Assembly (NCBI GenBank): GCA_913064925.1
Contig: CAJYBN010000084.1
Location: 1 to 11,532 of the forward strand
Source of the DNA: an uncultured Peptococcaceae bacterium
GTDB lineage: Bacteria; Bacillota; Desulfotomaculia; Desulfotomaculales; Desulfallaceae
DNA length: 11,532 nt
Direction: 5' to 3'
The notes beneath the pieces are model-generated. The model ran no database searches and was not told where the DNA came from. It saw only the letters and a program-made list of their open reading frames with translations. Of this stretch, positions 1 through 5,071 are shown piece by piece. Position 1 is the stretch's first letter; each line of letters starts with the position of its first letter. Both the position numbers and the translations under genes were made by a program.

Positions 1-155
1 GCGAGGGCATCAACCATTCTGCGTACTGCCTCTGGTCCAATCGGTGCACGTCTTCCAATAAGAAGTACATCTTGCATCGGGGGCAAATCAAAATCGGAAA
101 AACGTATTGTTAGGTCGGCTTTTCGACTACCAAGTTTTTTCTCCTTTCCCTTCAT
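1..155 (-). CDS. Unknown protein, N-terminal part only (runs off the left edge)
   Basis: A leftward reading frame opens with ATG at 155-153 and stays open to the window edge (51 codons). The start overlaps the stop of the HD-GYP gene in a TAATG arrangement, which is typical of translational coupling, so the two proteins are probably made together. The visible N-terminus is basic (MKGKEKKLGSRKADL), followed by a segment reading TIRFSDFDLPPMQDVLLIGR. I do not recognise the family. No separate ribosome binding site is needed if translation is coupled. The only functional clue is its partner, a predicted cyclic-dinucleotide phosphodiesterase. Confidence 0.6.
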   Translation of the reverse strand, partial: MKGKEKKLGSRKADLTIRFSDFDLPPMQDVLLIGRRAPIGPEAVRRMVDAL

Positions 156-850
156 TAGCTTGTAACCTCTTTCAACTTACATTTTTGATTGATTATTTGA
201 TCGTTTAGGTATTTGTATAACTTTTTAAAGTTACATGGGTTTTTAATAGATTTTAAAATGCATGACTCAAAAGCTTCAACCAGATACGGGGCAAACTGAG
301 TGCCTTTGTTTTTATTTAATTCTTTTAGGGCTTGCATCAATGTCTTAGGCTGTTGATACGGGCGGTAGCTCGTCATGGCATCAAACGCGTCGGCAATGGT
401 AACAATTCTGGCCAGTTCCGGTATTTTATGTTGTGCTAAGCCCTCGTAACCACCTCCATCCCAGCGTTCATGATGATAAAGAATGATTGGCAAGTAGACT
501 TTGCTTTCCTCGAAATTTTCAATCATTTTTGCCCCAAGCACTGTGTGACTTTTAATAATTGCAAATTCCTTTTTTGTTAATGAACCCGGCTTATTGAGCA
601 AAGCTTCATCAATGCAGCTTTTCCCAATGTCATGAAGCAGGGCTCCTATAGCCAGAGTGGCTATTTGGTTTTGGGAATAACCAACGTGTTCAGCAATTAA
701 AACTGACAAATAGCAAACATTATAAGAATGTTGGCGTAAATCATTATTAAAACTATTAAGAATGGAAATTACAATATCGGGATTGAATTGCACAGTTTGT
801 ATACCCCCCGTAATGTTGAAGGCATAAACATCAAGATAGGGGGGAAACAT
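155..850 (-). CDS. Stand-alone HD-GYP domain phosphodiesterase
   Basis: HD-GYP proteins hydrolyse cyclic di-GMP (some cyclic GMP-AMP) at a two- or three-metal site. From the ATG at 850 the protein is 231 aa and nearly all one domain. The metal-ligand pattern is present: HDIGK (H73, D74, K77), H102, the HH pair at 126-127 in HHERWDGGGY, and D154 in ADAFDAMTSYRPY. The signature triplet reads GYE rather than GYP. There is no sensor, receiver or membrane segment, so any regulation must come from expression or a partner. The ATG at 850 lacks a Shine-Dalgarno sequence and sits inside one arm of an inverted repeat. GTG at 793-791, preceded by a G-run 10 nt upstream, is an alternative start and leaves the whole HD-GYP core intact. 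The stop overlaps the next leftward start. Catalytic activity is inferred. Confidence 0.85.
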   Translation of the reverse strand: MFPPYLDVYAFNITGGIQTVQFNPDIVISILNSFNNDLRQHSYNVCYLSVLIAEHVGYSQNQIATLAIGALLHDIGKSCIDEALLNKPGSLTKKEFAIIKSHTVLGAKMIENFEESKVYLPIILYHHERWDGGGYEGLAQHKIPELARIVTIADAFDAMTSYRPYQQPKTLMQALKELNKNKGTQFAPYLVEAFESCILKSIKNPCNFKKLYKYLNDQIINQKCKLKEVTS

Positions 851-877
851 ATTAAAACAAAAAATGAATATGTTTCC
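843..877. repeat. 11-bp perfect inverted repeat, candidate operator or leader hairpin
   Basis: GGAAACATATT at 843-853 is the exact reverse complement of AATATGTTTCC at 867-877, with a 13-nt spacer. The left arm contains the ATG start of the HD-GYP gene. A further direct copy of the GAAACATATT core lies at 962-971, on the side of the divergent XRE regulator. Several copies between divergent genes fit a repressor-binding region. The repeat could also fold in the HD-GYP mRNA and block initiation at the ATG. Confidence 0.55.
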
Positions 878-891
878 TCTGCAGCCTGGCG

Positions 892-900
892 ATCATAGCA
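892..900 (-). promoter_or_regulatory. Possible extended -10 promoter for the HD-GYP gene
   Basis: On the minus strand the sequence reads TGCTATGAT, an extended -10 form (TG-N-TATGAT). No good -35 lies 16-18 bp upstream. A transcript from here would start near 885 and carry the inverted repeat at 843-877 in its leader. This is a weak prediction. Confidence 0.3.
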
Positions 901-1029
901 CATAACAATGCCTTAGACCCATGGCTTTGCGCCCTACCCTTTCGATGTAGTTTGCCTTTGTGAAACATATTTATATAAAATTCTACAATATTATACAGTT
1001 ATAGTTAATATTTATCAATAAAAATTAAC

Positions 1030-1042
1030 TGATAGTTTATCA
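1030..1042. promoter_or_regulatory. TGATA-GTT-TATCA palindrome just upstream of the XRE gene
   Basis: A perfect 5-bp inverted repeat with a 3-bp centre lies about 20 bp before the XRE start codon. A related, imperfect TATAGTTAATATTTATCA lies at about 1000-1017. Small XRE repressors often bind such palindromes over their own promoters, so autoregulation is a reasonable inference. The surrounding DNA is very AT-rich and short palindromes arise easily there. Confidence 0.3.
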
Positions 1043-1064
1043 AGAGATCTAACCTACAGGAATG

Positions 1065-1400
1065 ATGCTTAAAGTGAATAAAATTGTAGGCAAAAATATA
1101 AAAAGCTTTAGAGTGCAACGGGGATTAAGCCGGAGAAAAGCGGCTCAGCTTACAGGCATTTCTCCAGCTTATTGGAGCTACCTTGAGAGAGGAGAGAAAA
1201 ACCCGTCTATTAACCTTATTAACAGAATTGCTTCGGTTTTGGGGGTAGATGTTCACCTTCTGTTTATCAATTCCACGGACAAAAAAATACCTGTTGAATT
1301 ATTACACCAATTATATTTAATACAAGATATGGGGCCAAAACATGTTGAATTTGTTTTAGAGGGTTTGAAATTATACAACAAAATCCATAGAAATAATTAA
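1065..1400 (+). CDS. Small XRE-family helix-turn-helix regulator
   Basis: This 111-aa protein has a Cro/C1-type HTH domain over about residues 5-62. The typical landmarks are present: IKSFRVQRGLSRRKAAQLTG, then the recognition segment around SPAYWSYLERGEKNPS, then a closing helix ending in LGVDVHLLF. The roughly 45-residue C-terminus has no recognised ligand domain and may be a dimerisation segment, as in SinR- or phage-type regulators. Tandem ATGs exist at 1062 and 1065. The AGG at 1058-1060 sits better for the second, which I chose. The gene is divergent from the HD-GYP gene, and the shared intergenic region has repeated motifs, so it may control itself and the phosphodiesterase. It lies in the AT-rich part of the window, consistent with horizontal origin. 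Confidence 0.85.
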   Translation: MLKVNKIVGKNIKSFRVQRGLSRRKAAQLTGISPAYWSYLERGEKNPSINLINRIASVLGVDVHLLFINSTDKKIPVELLHQLYLIQDMGPKHVEFVLEGLKLYNKIHRNN

Positions 1401-1430
1401 GATAGCGATTAGCAAAAAAATTGTATTTCT

Positions 1431-1547
1431 ATGTCCATTGACAGGCTGCAAATGGCGAAGGATTGCCTCAATGCCTATTACGAGGCGGGGCTGGCAGCTT
1501 TATTTTTGTTGTTATTAAGGTTTTTAGTAATTTTGGGCGATGTTTAA
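1431..1547 (+). other. 38-codon open frame, doubtful; possible gene remnant
   Basis: An ATG at 1431 opens a 38-codon frame ending in TAA at 1545-1547. It begins MSIDRLQMAKDCLNAYYEAG and then becomes a leucine-rich tail. The first half looks like an amphipathic protein helix, while the second half looks like a random AT-rich run. There is no ribosome binding site. It may be the decayed start of a lost gene or chance. I do not recognise a family. Confidence 0.15.
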
Positions 1548-1553
1548 CAAAAC

Positions 1554-1580
1554 GGCCTCCGGGTTAATTACCCGGAGGCC
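1554..1580 (-). terminator. Rho-independent terminator after tRNA-Thr
   Basis: GGCCTCCGGGT (1554-1564) pairs perfectly with ACCCGGAGGCC (1570-1580) around a 5-nt loop. Read leftwards, the 11-bp stem is followed by GTTTTGTT, a usable T-tract. It lies 10 bp beyond the tRNA 3' end. On the + strand the tail (TTGATTTT) is also T-rich, so it may work in both directions and stop the XRE transcript too. Confidence 0.85.
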
Positions 1581-1590
1581 TTGATTTTCG

Positions 1591-1665
1591 TGGAGCCGAC
1601 GGTCGGATTTGAACCGACGACCTATGCATTACGAGTGCATTGCTCTACCGCTGAGCTACGCCGGC
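1591..1665 (-). tRNA. tRNA-Thr, anticodon CGT (reads ACG)
   Basis: Read on the minus strand, the acceptor stem GCCGGCG pairs with CGTCGGC with one G-T wobble. The discriminator base is T and CCA is encoded. The D-arm contains GTAGCTCAGCGGTAGAGC. The anticodon stem ATGCA/TGCAT encloses the loop CTCGTAA, giving anticodon CGT. The T-arm is GTCGG-TTCAAAT-CCGAC. The length is 75 nt including CCA. It has its own promoter and terminator, so it is a single-gene unit. Confidence 0.97.
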
Positions 1666-1690
1666 CCAGTTGTTTTCGGGCAGCAGTTTT

Positions 1691-1719
1691 ATGATACTGG
1701 TTTTACCCCCGGTTGTCAA
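1691..1719 (-). promoter_or_regulatory. Sigma-A promoter of tRNA-Thr
   Basis: On the minus strand a consensus -35 TTGACA (1719-1714) is followed by exactly 17 bp and then -10 TATCAT (1696-1691). Transcription would start near 1684, leaving a precursor leader of about 19 nt before the tRNA. The -35 match is perfect and the -10 is 5 of 6. Confidence 0.85.
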
Positions 1720-1733
1720 GAGACCTCTGGGGG

Positions 1734-2105
1734 TTATTCTATTTGCTCCTGTTCAGGCGACTTGATGGTGTTACCGCTGTTGATGAGCCAGTAATGCTGG
1801 GGTATTTCCGTCAGCGCCAGCGCCAGGCCGGTAATCAACGCGCCGGCAAGAGTGACCGCGGCGCCCGCCAGGAAAAACGGCACCAGGTAAACTATGGCGG
1901 TGGACGCAATGAAGTCCAGGCCGGTGCTGAGCCAGAGGGTGCCGGGCTTAAGCATGTACAATTCCATTACGGCGGCGGTTACGGCCAGAATAAAGCCTAT
2001 GAAAACGGGTTGAAAAAGGGTGGCAAACTCTACTTGCGGCAGTAATACCCCGGCCAGGTATACCACCGCCGGGCAAACGATGAATTTAATAATGAGACTG
2101 GACAT
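1734..2105 (-). CDS. DUF2512 (YndM-like) four-helix membrane protein
   Basis: This 123-aa integral membrane protein has about four hydrophobic segments, roughly residues 3-22, 27-50, 60-80 and 84-105. They are linked by short loops and end in a polar tail (KSPEQEQIE). The IKFIVCPAVVYLAGVLLP start, the central ELYMLKP turn and the following DFIASTAIVYL helix match the pattern I know for DUF2512, named after B. subtilis YndM. That family has no established function and is common in spore-forming Firmicutes. The start is well supported by AGGAGG six bases before the ATG. It lies in the same direction as the DUF2508-like gene upstream, with a 117-bp gap that may hold its own promoter, though I see no clear one. 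Confidence 0.75.
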   Translation of the reverse strand: MSSLIIKFIVCPAVVYLAGVLLPQVEFATLFQPVFIGFILAVTAAVMELYMLKPGTLWLSTGLDFIASTAIVYLVPFFLAGAAVTLAGALITGLALALTEIPQHYWLINSGNTIKSPEQEQIE

Positions 2106-2222
2106 TGTAGCCCTCCTCGTTGCTTTTTTGCTATTATTCCTAAAGCGGCGTTTTAATATAACAGCAATGCCCTTGCCGCATCCGCCGCAAACTTCTTTTT
2201 GGCCTTTTCGCCTGCTGCGCCG

Positions 2223-2513
2223 CTAAGGCGCGTCGTTTTCCATGTGTTTCAACTGGGGGGAAGGGTGTATCAAAGAACAGAGCAGCCCGGGTTTGTCGCC
2301 GGGTGTTTCCGCTGCCGCGTTAAATTCAGCGTCCCTGGCCTTAATGATGGTCGCCCTGAGGTGCAGCTCGGCGGCGGTAAGCTCGTAAATGGCCGCGTCC
2401 AATATATCCCTGCTGGCGTTGTTGAAATGGTTGCGGGCAACCTCGAGGTTGTTAAGGGCCGCGCTTAACGCGGGGTCGGCCATATTATACTTGTTGTCTT
2501 GGTTACCGTGCAC
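2223..2513 (-). CDS. Small DUF2508 (YaaL)-like protein
   Basis: This is a soluble, mostly helical protein of about 96 aa. The central helical pair, from NLEVARNHFNNASRDILDAA to the AAELHLRATIIKAR end, resembles DUF2508 (YaaL). That family has a conserved A-I-Y-x-L-x-A-A-E pattern, seen here as AIYELTAAE. The family's function is unknown. In Bacillus it lies next to recR and bofA, which are not present here. The frame can also start at GTG 2522, but AGAGGTGG would then overlap the start codon. GTG at 2513-2511 has the same Shine-Dalgarno 5 nt away and is preferred. About 30 C-terminal residues (from NAAAETPGDK) are polar, proline-containing and probably disordered. The family call is from pattern memory and is moderate. 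Confidence 0.6.
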   Translation of the reverse strand: MHGNQDNKYNMADPALSAALNNLEVARNHFNNASRDILDAAIYELTAAELHLRATIIKARDAEFNAAAETPGDKPGLLCSLIHPSPQLKHMENDAP

Positions 2514-2750
2514 ATCGGCCACCTCTATTTATAGTTTTAAATTAATGTTCCAAAATAACGTTAAAATTATCATGGAGGGAAGCCGCCCTAGGCAGCGAAT
2601 TAAAAACTCGGGGGCGTTTGCCTTGGTTATGACGCCGCAGCAGCTGGGGGAAGAAAAGTGCAGACAGCTTGACTGGCTGGACCCGGTGGTCTGGATCGAG
2701 GGCATTCAGATATTGTGCATGAGTTTGAGTTAGTAAAACCGGGTTTCTTG

Positions 2751-2766
2751 CCAAACGCATGTTTGG
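2751..2766. promoter_or_regulatory. CCAAAC-GCAT-GTTTGG palindrome, SOS-box-like operator
   Basis: A perfect 6-bp inverted repeat with a 4-bp centre sits immediately before the TATAAT at 2767-2772, between the -10 and the expected -35 position. The inner AAC-N4-GTT has the architecture of Gram-positive LexA boxes (B. subtilis type CGAAC-N4-GTTCG). The same CAAAC-N4-GTTTG form occurs twice before the DNA polymerase gene in this window. LexA as the binding protein is an inference. Confidence 0.65.
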
Positions 2767-2772
2767 TATAAT
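2767..2772 (+). promoter_or_regulatory. -10 element (TATAAT) of the DUF6504-like gene
   Basis: This is a perfect TATAAT 16 bp before the chosen start codon, so the mRNA leader would be only about 10 nt and just long enough for the GGTGA ribosome binding site. The hexamer 17 bp upstream (TTTCTT) is a poor -35. The off-register TTGCCA at 2748-2753 is 13 bp away, too close. Confidence 0.55.
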
Positions 2773-2788
2773 ATAACCGGTGACTTTG

Positions 2789-3031
2789 ATGACCAAGCTA
2801 TATCGCCAGCCCGTGACAACCAAAACCGCAAACGGCCTACCCGTAGCTTTTTACTGGCGCCGGCGCTGGCACCGCGTGATTAATTGCACGGTGCAACGGA
2901 ACATGCCGTCGCGGTTTCAGTGGTGGCGCAGCCCAGAACCGCCGCGGTTCAGGTGTGAAACGGAACGAGGCATGGTATGTGATTTAACTTTTGATGATAA
3001 AGGGTGGGTGTTGGAGAGGGTGTGGGATTGA
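2789..3031 (+). CDS. DUF6504-like small protein linked to translesion synthesis
   Basis: This 80-aa protein starts MTKLYRQPVTTKTANGLPVA and then has FYWRRRWHRVINC, a tryptophan- and arginine-rich core. It ends with a GWVLERVWD tail. This layout (a conserved YRQPV/GxPxxFxWxGRxxxV start and a WxLERVxD end) is what I know from the DUF6504 family. Its genes commonly sit beside mutasome polymerases of the ImuB/DnaE2 or Y-family type. Its biochemical role is not established. The ATG at 2789 is chosen because GGTGA lies 5 nt upstream; GTG at 2780 would put the Shine-Dalgarno inside the gene. The SOS-box-like palindrome at 2751-2766, shared with the polymerase gene near 8.9 kb, supports a DNA damage-response role. 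The 3' end overlaps a convergent frame by 48 bp. Confidence 0.7.
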   Translation: MTKLYRQPVTTKTANGLPVAFYWRRRWHRVINCTVQRNMPSRFQWWRSPEPPRFRCETERGMVCDLTFDDKGWVLERVWD

Positions 3032-3382
3032 GGTTGTACCCAGACCCGGGTAAAAACGGATAGCCCCCGGGGTACCGCTTGGGGTACCGTGCCGGGGACT
3101 GCGCGTACGATGCTGCGCGAGGGCAGCATTTTTATTATGTACCGTTCCCGAATTTTTATACGTGCCGGTGCGCACCTTTGGGGCAGACGGCGGAGGCGCG
3201 GCGTTACTTTGGTTTTTTTGCCGGCGCACTTCCAGGTAGTAATTGGCCTGGCACTGGGCCACCACATCAACCAACCTGTCGATGAGATCTTTAAGCAACT
3301 CCCCCTGCAAAACGTCGGTGTTCAGCGATTTCAACCAGGCCACTATTATTTCCAGCTGGCCGATAGCCGCCTGCTTGTTCAT
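2984..3382 (-). CDS. Small hypothetical protein with a doubtful C-terminal half
   Basis: The start is strong: GGGAGGT lies 7 nt before ATG at 3382-3380, so a real gene begins here. Residues 1 to about 57 (starting MNKQAAIGQLEIIVAWLKSL, later LIDRLVDVVAQCQANYYLEV) form a convincing amphipathic helical domain. From about residue 60 (NQSNAAPPPSAP onwards) the sequence turns into low-complexity, P/T/R/H-rich protein. This part is encoded by the strand opposite a terminator, the GGGGTACCG repeats and the end of the DUF6504-like gene. The likely reading is that the original C-terminus was lost or frameshifted, or replaced by inserted repeat DNA, leaving the frame open to a fortuitous stop at 2984. 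I do not recognise the family. The N-terminal half is much surer than the full length. Confidence 0.5.
   Translation of the reverse strand: MNKQAAIGQLEIIVAWLKSLNTDVLQGELLKDLIDRLVDVVAQCQANYYLEVRRQKNQSNAAPPPSAPKVRTGTYKNSGTVHNKNAALAQHRTRSPRHGTPSGTPGAIRFYPGLGTTSIPHPLQHPPFIIKS
3069..3097. repeat. Short GGGGTACCG direct repeats with palindromic cores
   Basis: GGGGTACCG occurs at 3069-3077 and again at 3081-3089. Because GGTACC is self-complementary, the two copies can also pair with each other as a hairpin. CCCCGG upstream (3065-3070) can pair with CCGGGG at 3092-3097. The style resembles a short dispersed extragenic palindrome, but only one cluster is visible here. Confidence 0.4.
3110..3136 (+). 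terminator. Rho-independent terminator candidate for the DUF6504-like gene
   Basis: ATGCTGC (3110-3116) pairs with GCAGCAT (3123-3129) around a 6-nt loop and is followed by TTTTTATT. It lies about 80 bp after the DUF6504-like stop in the right orientation. It falls inside the convergent reading frame at 2984-3382, which is one reason to doubt that frame's C-terminal half. Confidence 0.6.
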
Positions 3383-3496
3383 GTAAAACACCTCCCTACT
3401 AAATCCATCGGCGGCAACGGCCCGTAATAAATCGGGGTTAAATCCGAGTTGCGCGCGGCACGGCCGCCGGCGCCAAAAGGAGTTAAGTTAAACCAC

Positions 3497-4681
3497 ATGG
3501 CAGCAAAAAACCTTACCTTTGTCCTGTTAAATATTGCTTTATTATTAGAAGCCCTAGTGTACGGGCTTATAGCCCCCCTGGTGCCCCATTACGCCCGGGT
3601 GTTGAGCGCAGCCTCCGGCGAGTTGGGGATCATTTTTGCCGTTTACTCGCTGGCCCTTTTGTTGGCCAGTTTTCCCGCGGGTATGGCATGCGATCTTTGG
3701 GGACGACGCCATGTGCTGCTGGCGGGGCTGGTTATGCTGCTGACCTCTACGCTGTTCTTTGCTTGGGCGCAAAACTTATGGTTGATGATTGTTTCCCGCA
3801 TTTTCCAAGGGGCGGCCGGGGCCGCCATCTGGACGGCTGTTTTGGCGGCTACCGCCTCTTTGTTTCCTCACGGCGAGCGGGGCAGGCGGCTGGGGTTGAT
3901 GATGGCCGTTACCGGGCTGGGTACCATTGCCGGGCCTGTGTTCAGCGGGTTAACTTTTAAGCTTTGGGGCTATCAGGCTCCGTTTTTGCTCACCGCCTTG
4001 GCCATAACGCCGGTAACCCTGGCATTTGTGCGGCTGCCCCTACCCGAAACGAACCGCGATTCCGCGGCGGAAACCACGGGGTTGGGAGGATTCCTGCAAA
4101 GCCTGGGTGACAAAGATATGGCCCTGGTGCTGCTGCTGGTTACGGCGGGCAGTTTCAGCTTTGGTATGCTGGAGCCCCTTCTGCCCTTACACCTGTCGCG
4201 GGTATTTCAAATGGACAGCGGCGAAATCGGTGTTTTCTTCGGCTGCTTGAGCCTGGCTTATTCCGGCGTCGAACCCCTGTGGGGCTACTTATCCGACCGG
4301 GTCGGGTACTGGCGCATGATTCTGACGGGTTTGACCGGCACCGTAGTAATTCTACCGGTTCTGGCCCTGGTTGACCAGTTACTCATTCTATATGTTACCG
4401 GTTGCCTATACAGTTTCGTTTGCTGTGCCATGCTTGTACCCTGCCTGCCCCTGCTGGCCAAGTATTCCGATGCCAGGGGCGGGAACAATTACGGGCGGCA
4501 TTTCGGCCTGGTCAACGCTTCTTATTCCGTGGGCCTGCTGCTGGGACCGGCCGTGGGCGGGTTGGTGGCCCAGTATTTTTCCTTCCTGGGTGCCGCCCTG
4601 CTGTATTCCTTCTTACTGGTTGTGCTGGGTGGTTTTATCGTGCACAATCGATGGAAAGCCGGCAAAAAGCCTGAAGCATAA
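3497..4681 (+). CDS. MFS transporter, drug-efflux type (DHA1-like)
   Basis: This 394-aa protein has about twelve hydrophobic segments, the usual size and fold of the major facilitator superfamily. The loop between helices 2 and 3 carries motif A (GMACDLWGRR, residues 62-71), which stabilises the transporter conformation. The antiporter motif C is visible around AVTGLGTIAGPVFSG (about 137-151), so proton-coupled export is likely. The loop after helix 6 (LPLPETNRDSAAETT) separates the two halves, and helix 8 is followed by a second motif A-like GYLSDRVGYWR. The substrate cannot be told. ATG at 3497 is chosen; AGGAG lies rather far upstream (14 nt), and the frame stays open back to a TTG at 3449, so the start is uncertain. 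There is no obvious co-transcribed partner. Spacing to the next gene is 171 bp. Confidence 0.85.
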   Translation: MAAKNLTFVLLNIALLLEALVYGLIAPLVPHYARVLSAASGELGIIFAVYSLALLLASFPAGMACDLWGRRHVLLAGLVMLLTSTLFFAWAQNLWLMIVSRIFQGAAGAAIWTAVLAATASLFPHGERGRRLGLMMAVTGLGTIAGPVFSGLTFKLWGYQAPFLLTALAITPVTLAFVRLPLPETNRDSAAETTGLGGFLQSLGDKDMALVLLLVTAGSFSFGMLEPLLPLHLSRVFQMDSGEIGVFFGCLSLAYSGVEPLWGYLSDRVGYWRMILTGLTGTVVILPVLALVDQLLILYVTGCLYSFVCCAMLVPCLPLLAKYSDARGGNNYGRHFGLVNASYSVGLLLGPAVGGLVAQYFSFLGAALLYSFLLVVLGGFIVHNRWKAGKKPEA

Positions 4682-4707
4682 CTAAGCTATGTTTTAAGGC
4701 GAAATAA

Positions 4708-4734
4708 CCAGCAGGGCCTGGAAAAATTTTTTTT
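4708..4734 (+). terminator. Possible weak terminator after the MFS gene
   Basis: A short CCAG/CTGG stem (4708-4711 with 4718-4721) is followed after five A residues by eight consecutive T residues (4727-4734). The stem is only 4 bp, so termination may be inefficient. It lies 27 bp after the MFS stop. Confidence 0.35.
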
Positions 4735-4761
4735 AAACAGGTTTAATGTTGAATACAGGCA

Positions 4762-4789
4762 TTGCATTACTGCAAAAATATGGTACTAT
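4762..4789 (+). promoter_or_regulatory. Promoter of the osmolyte-uptake operon with an overlapping palindrome
   Basis: TTGCAT (4762-4767) is followed after 16 bp by TACTAT (4784-4789), a fair sigma-A promoter. Transcription would begin near 4796 and leave a leader of roughly 55 nt before the HTH gene. An inverted repeat TTGCA-TTAC-TGCAA (4762-4775) overlies the -35 region and could be an operator, for instance for the HTH protein encoded first in the operon. Confidence 0.5.
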
Positions 4790-4852
4790 ATAGACAACTT
4801 GACATTAAATAGAAAGTTGGCAAGTGAATTATCAATGATTTAATCAGGGGCG

Positions 4853-5044
4853 GTGGGCAAATTGGAACGTTTTTTATCGCCGGAAAGCGTGGCCAGGCAG
4901 TTGAGTGTTTCCAACAAAACCGTTTACAAGTGGTTACGGGAGAAGAAATTGAAGGGGGCCAAAATGGGGCATCTCTGGCGCATTAGGCCGGAGGATCTTA
5001 AGGAATTCATTGAGCAGGCCTACGAAAAAGGCACCGGCAGGTGA
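4853..5044 (+). CDS. BldC/excisionase-type HTH DNA-binding protein, first gene of the opu operon
   Basis: This 63-aa protein is a single winged HTH of the HTH_17/excisionase (MerR-like) type. The recognition unit is SPESVARQLSVSNKTVYKWL, followed by REKKLKGAKMGHLWRI and RPEDLKEFIE. These one-domain proteins bind DNA, usually as multimers on direct repeats, and include phage excisionases and the regulator BldC. No integrase is nearby. The gene is 27 bp from the permease and shares its direction, so it is most likely a local regulator of solute uptake. GTG at 4853 has AGGGG only 2 nt away. TTG at 4862, with GGTGG 5 nt upstream, is an equally plausible start and removes three residues. Confidence 0.8.
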   Translation: MGKLERFLSPESVARQLSVSNKTVYKWLREKKLKGAKMGHLWRIRPEDLKEFIEQAYEKGTGR

Positions 5045-5071
5045 AGCTGCACCGACGGGAGGTGAACATGA

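Noticed and set aside
2572..2733. 53-codon rightward frame starting MEGSRPRQRIKNSG
   Set aside because: There is no ribosome binding site before the ATG, no recognisable domain, and the same strand is open by chance further upstream through the DUF2508-like gene.
2542..2823. 93-codon leftward frame opposite 2542-2823
   Set aside because: It crosses the promoter and start of the DUF6504-like gene, has no ribosome binding site, and shows no protein-like pattern.
2917..3270. 117-codon leftward frame overlapping the 2984-3382 gene
   Set aside because: It has no Shine-Dalgarno sequence and lies in a frame shifted from the one with the strong start. It could hold the lost C-terminus if there is a frameshift, but the composition does not support that.
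4853..5044. Phage excisionase as part of an integrated element
   Set aside because: The fold is excisionase-like, but there is no integrase or attachment repeat nearby and the gene leads a transporter operon, so a regulator is more likely.
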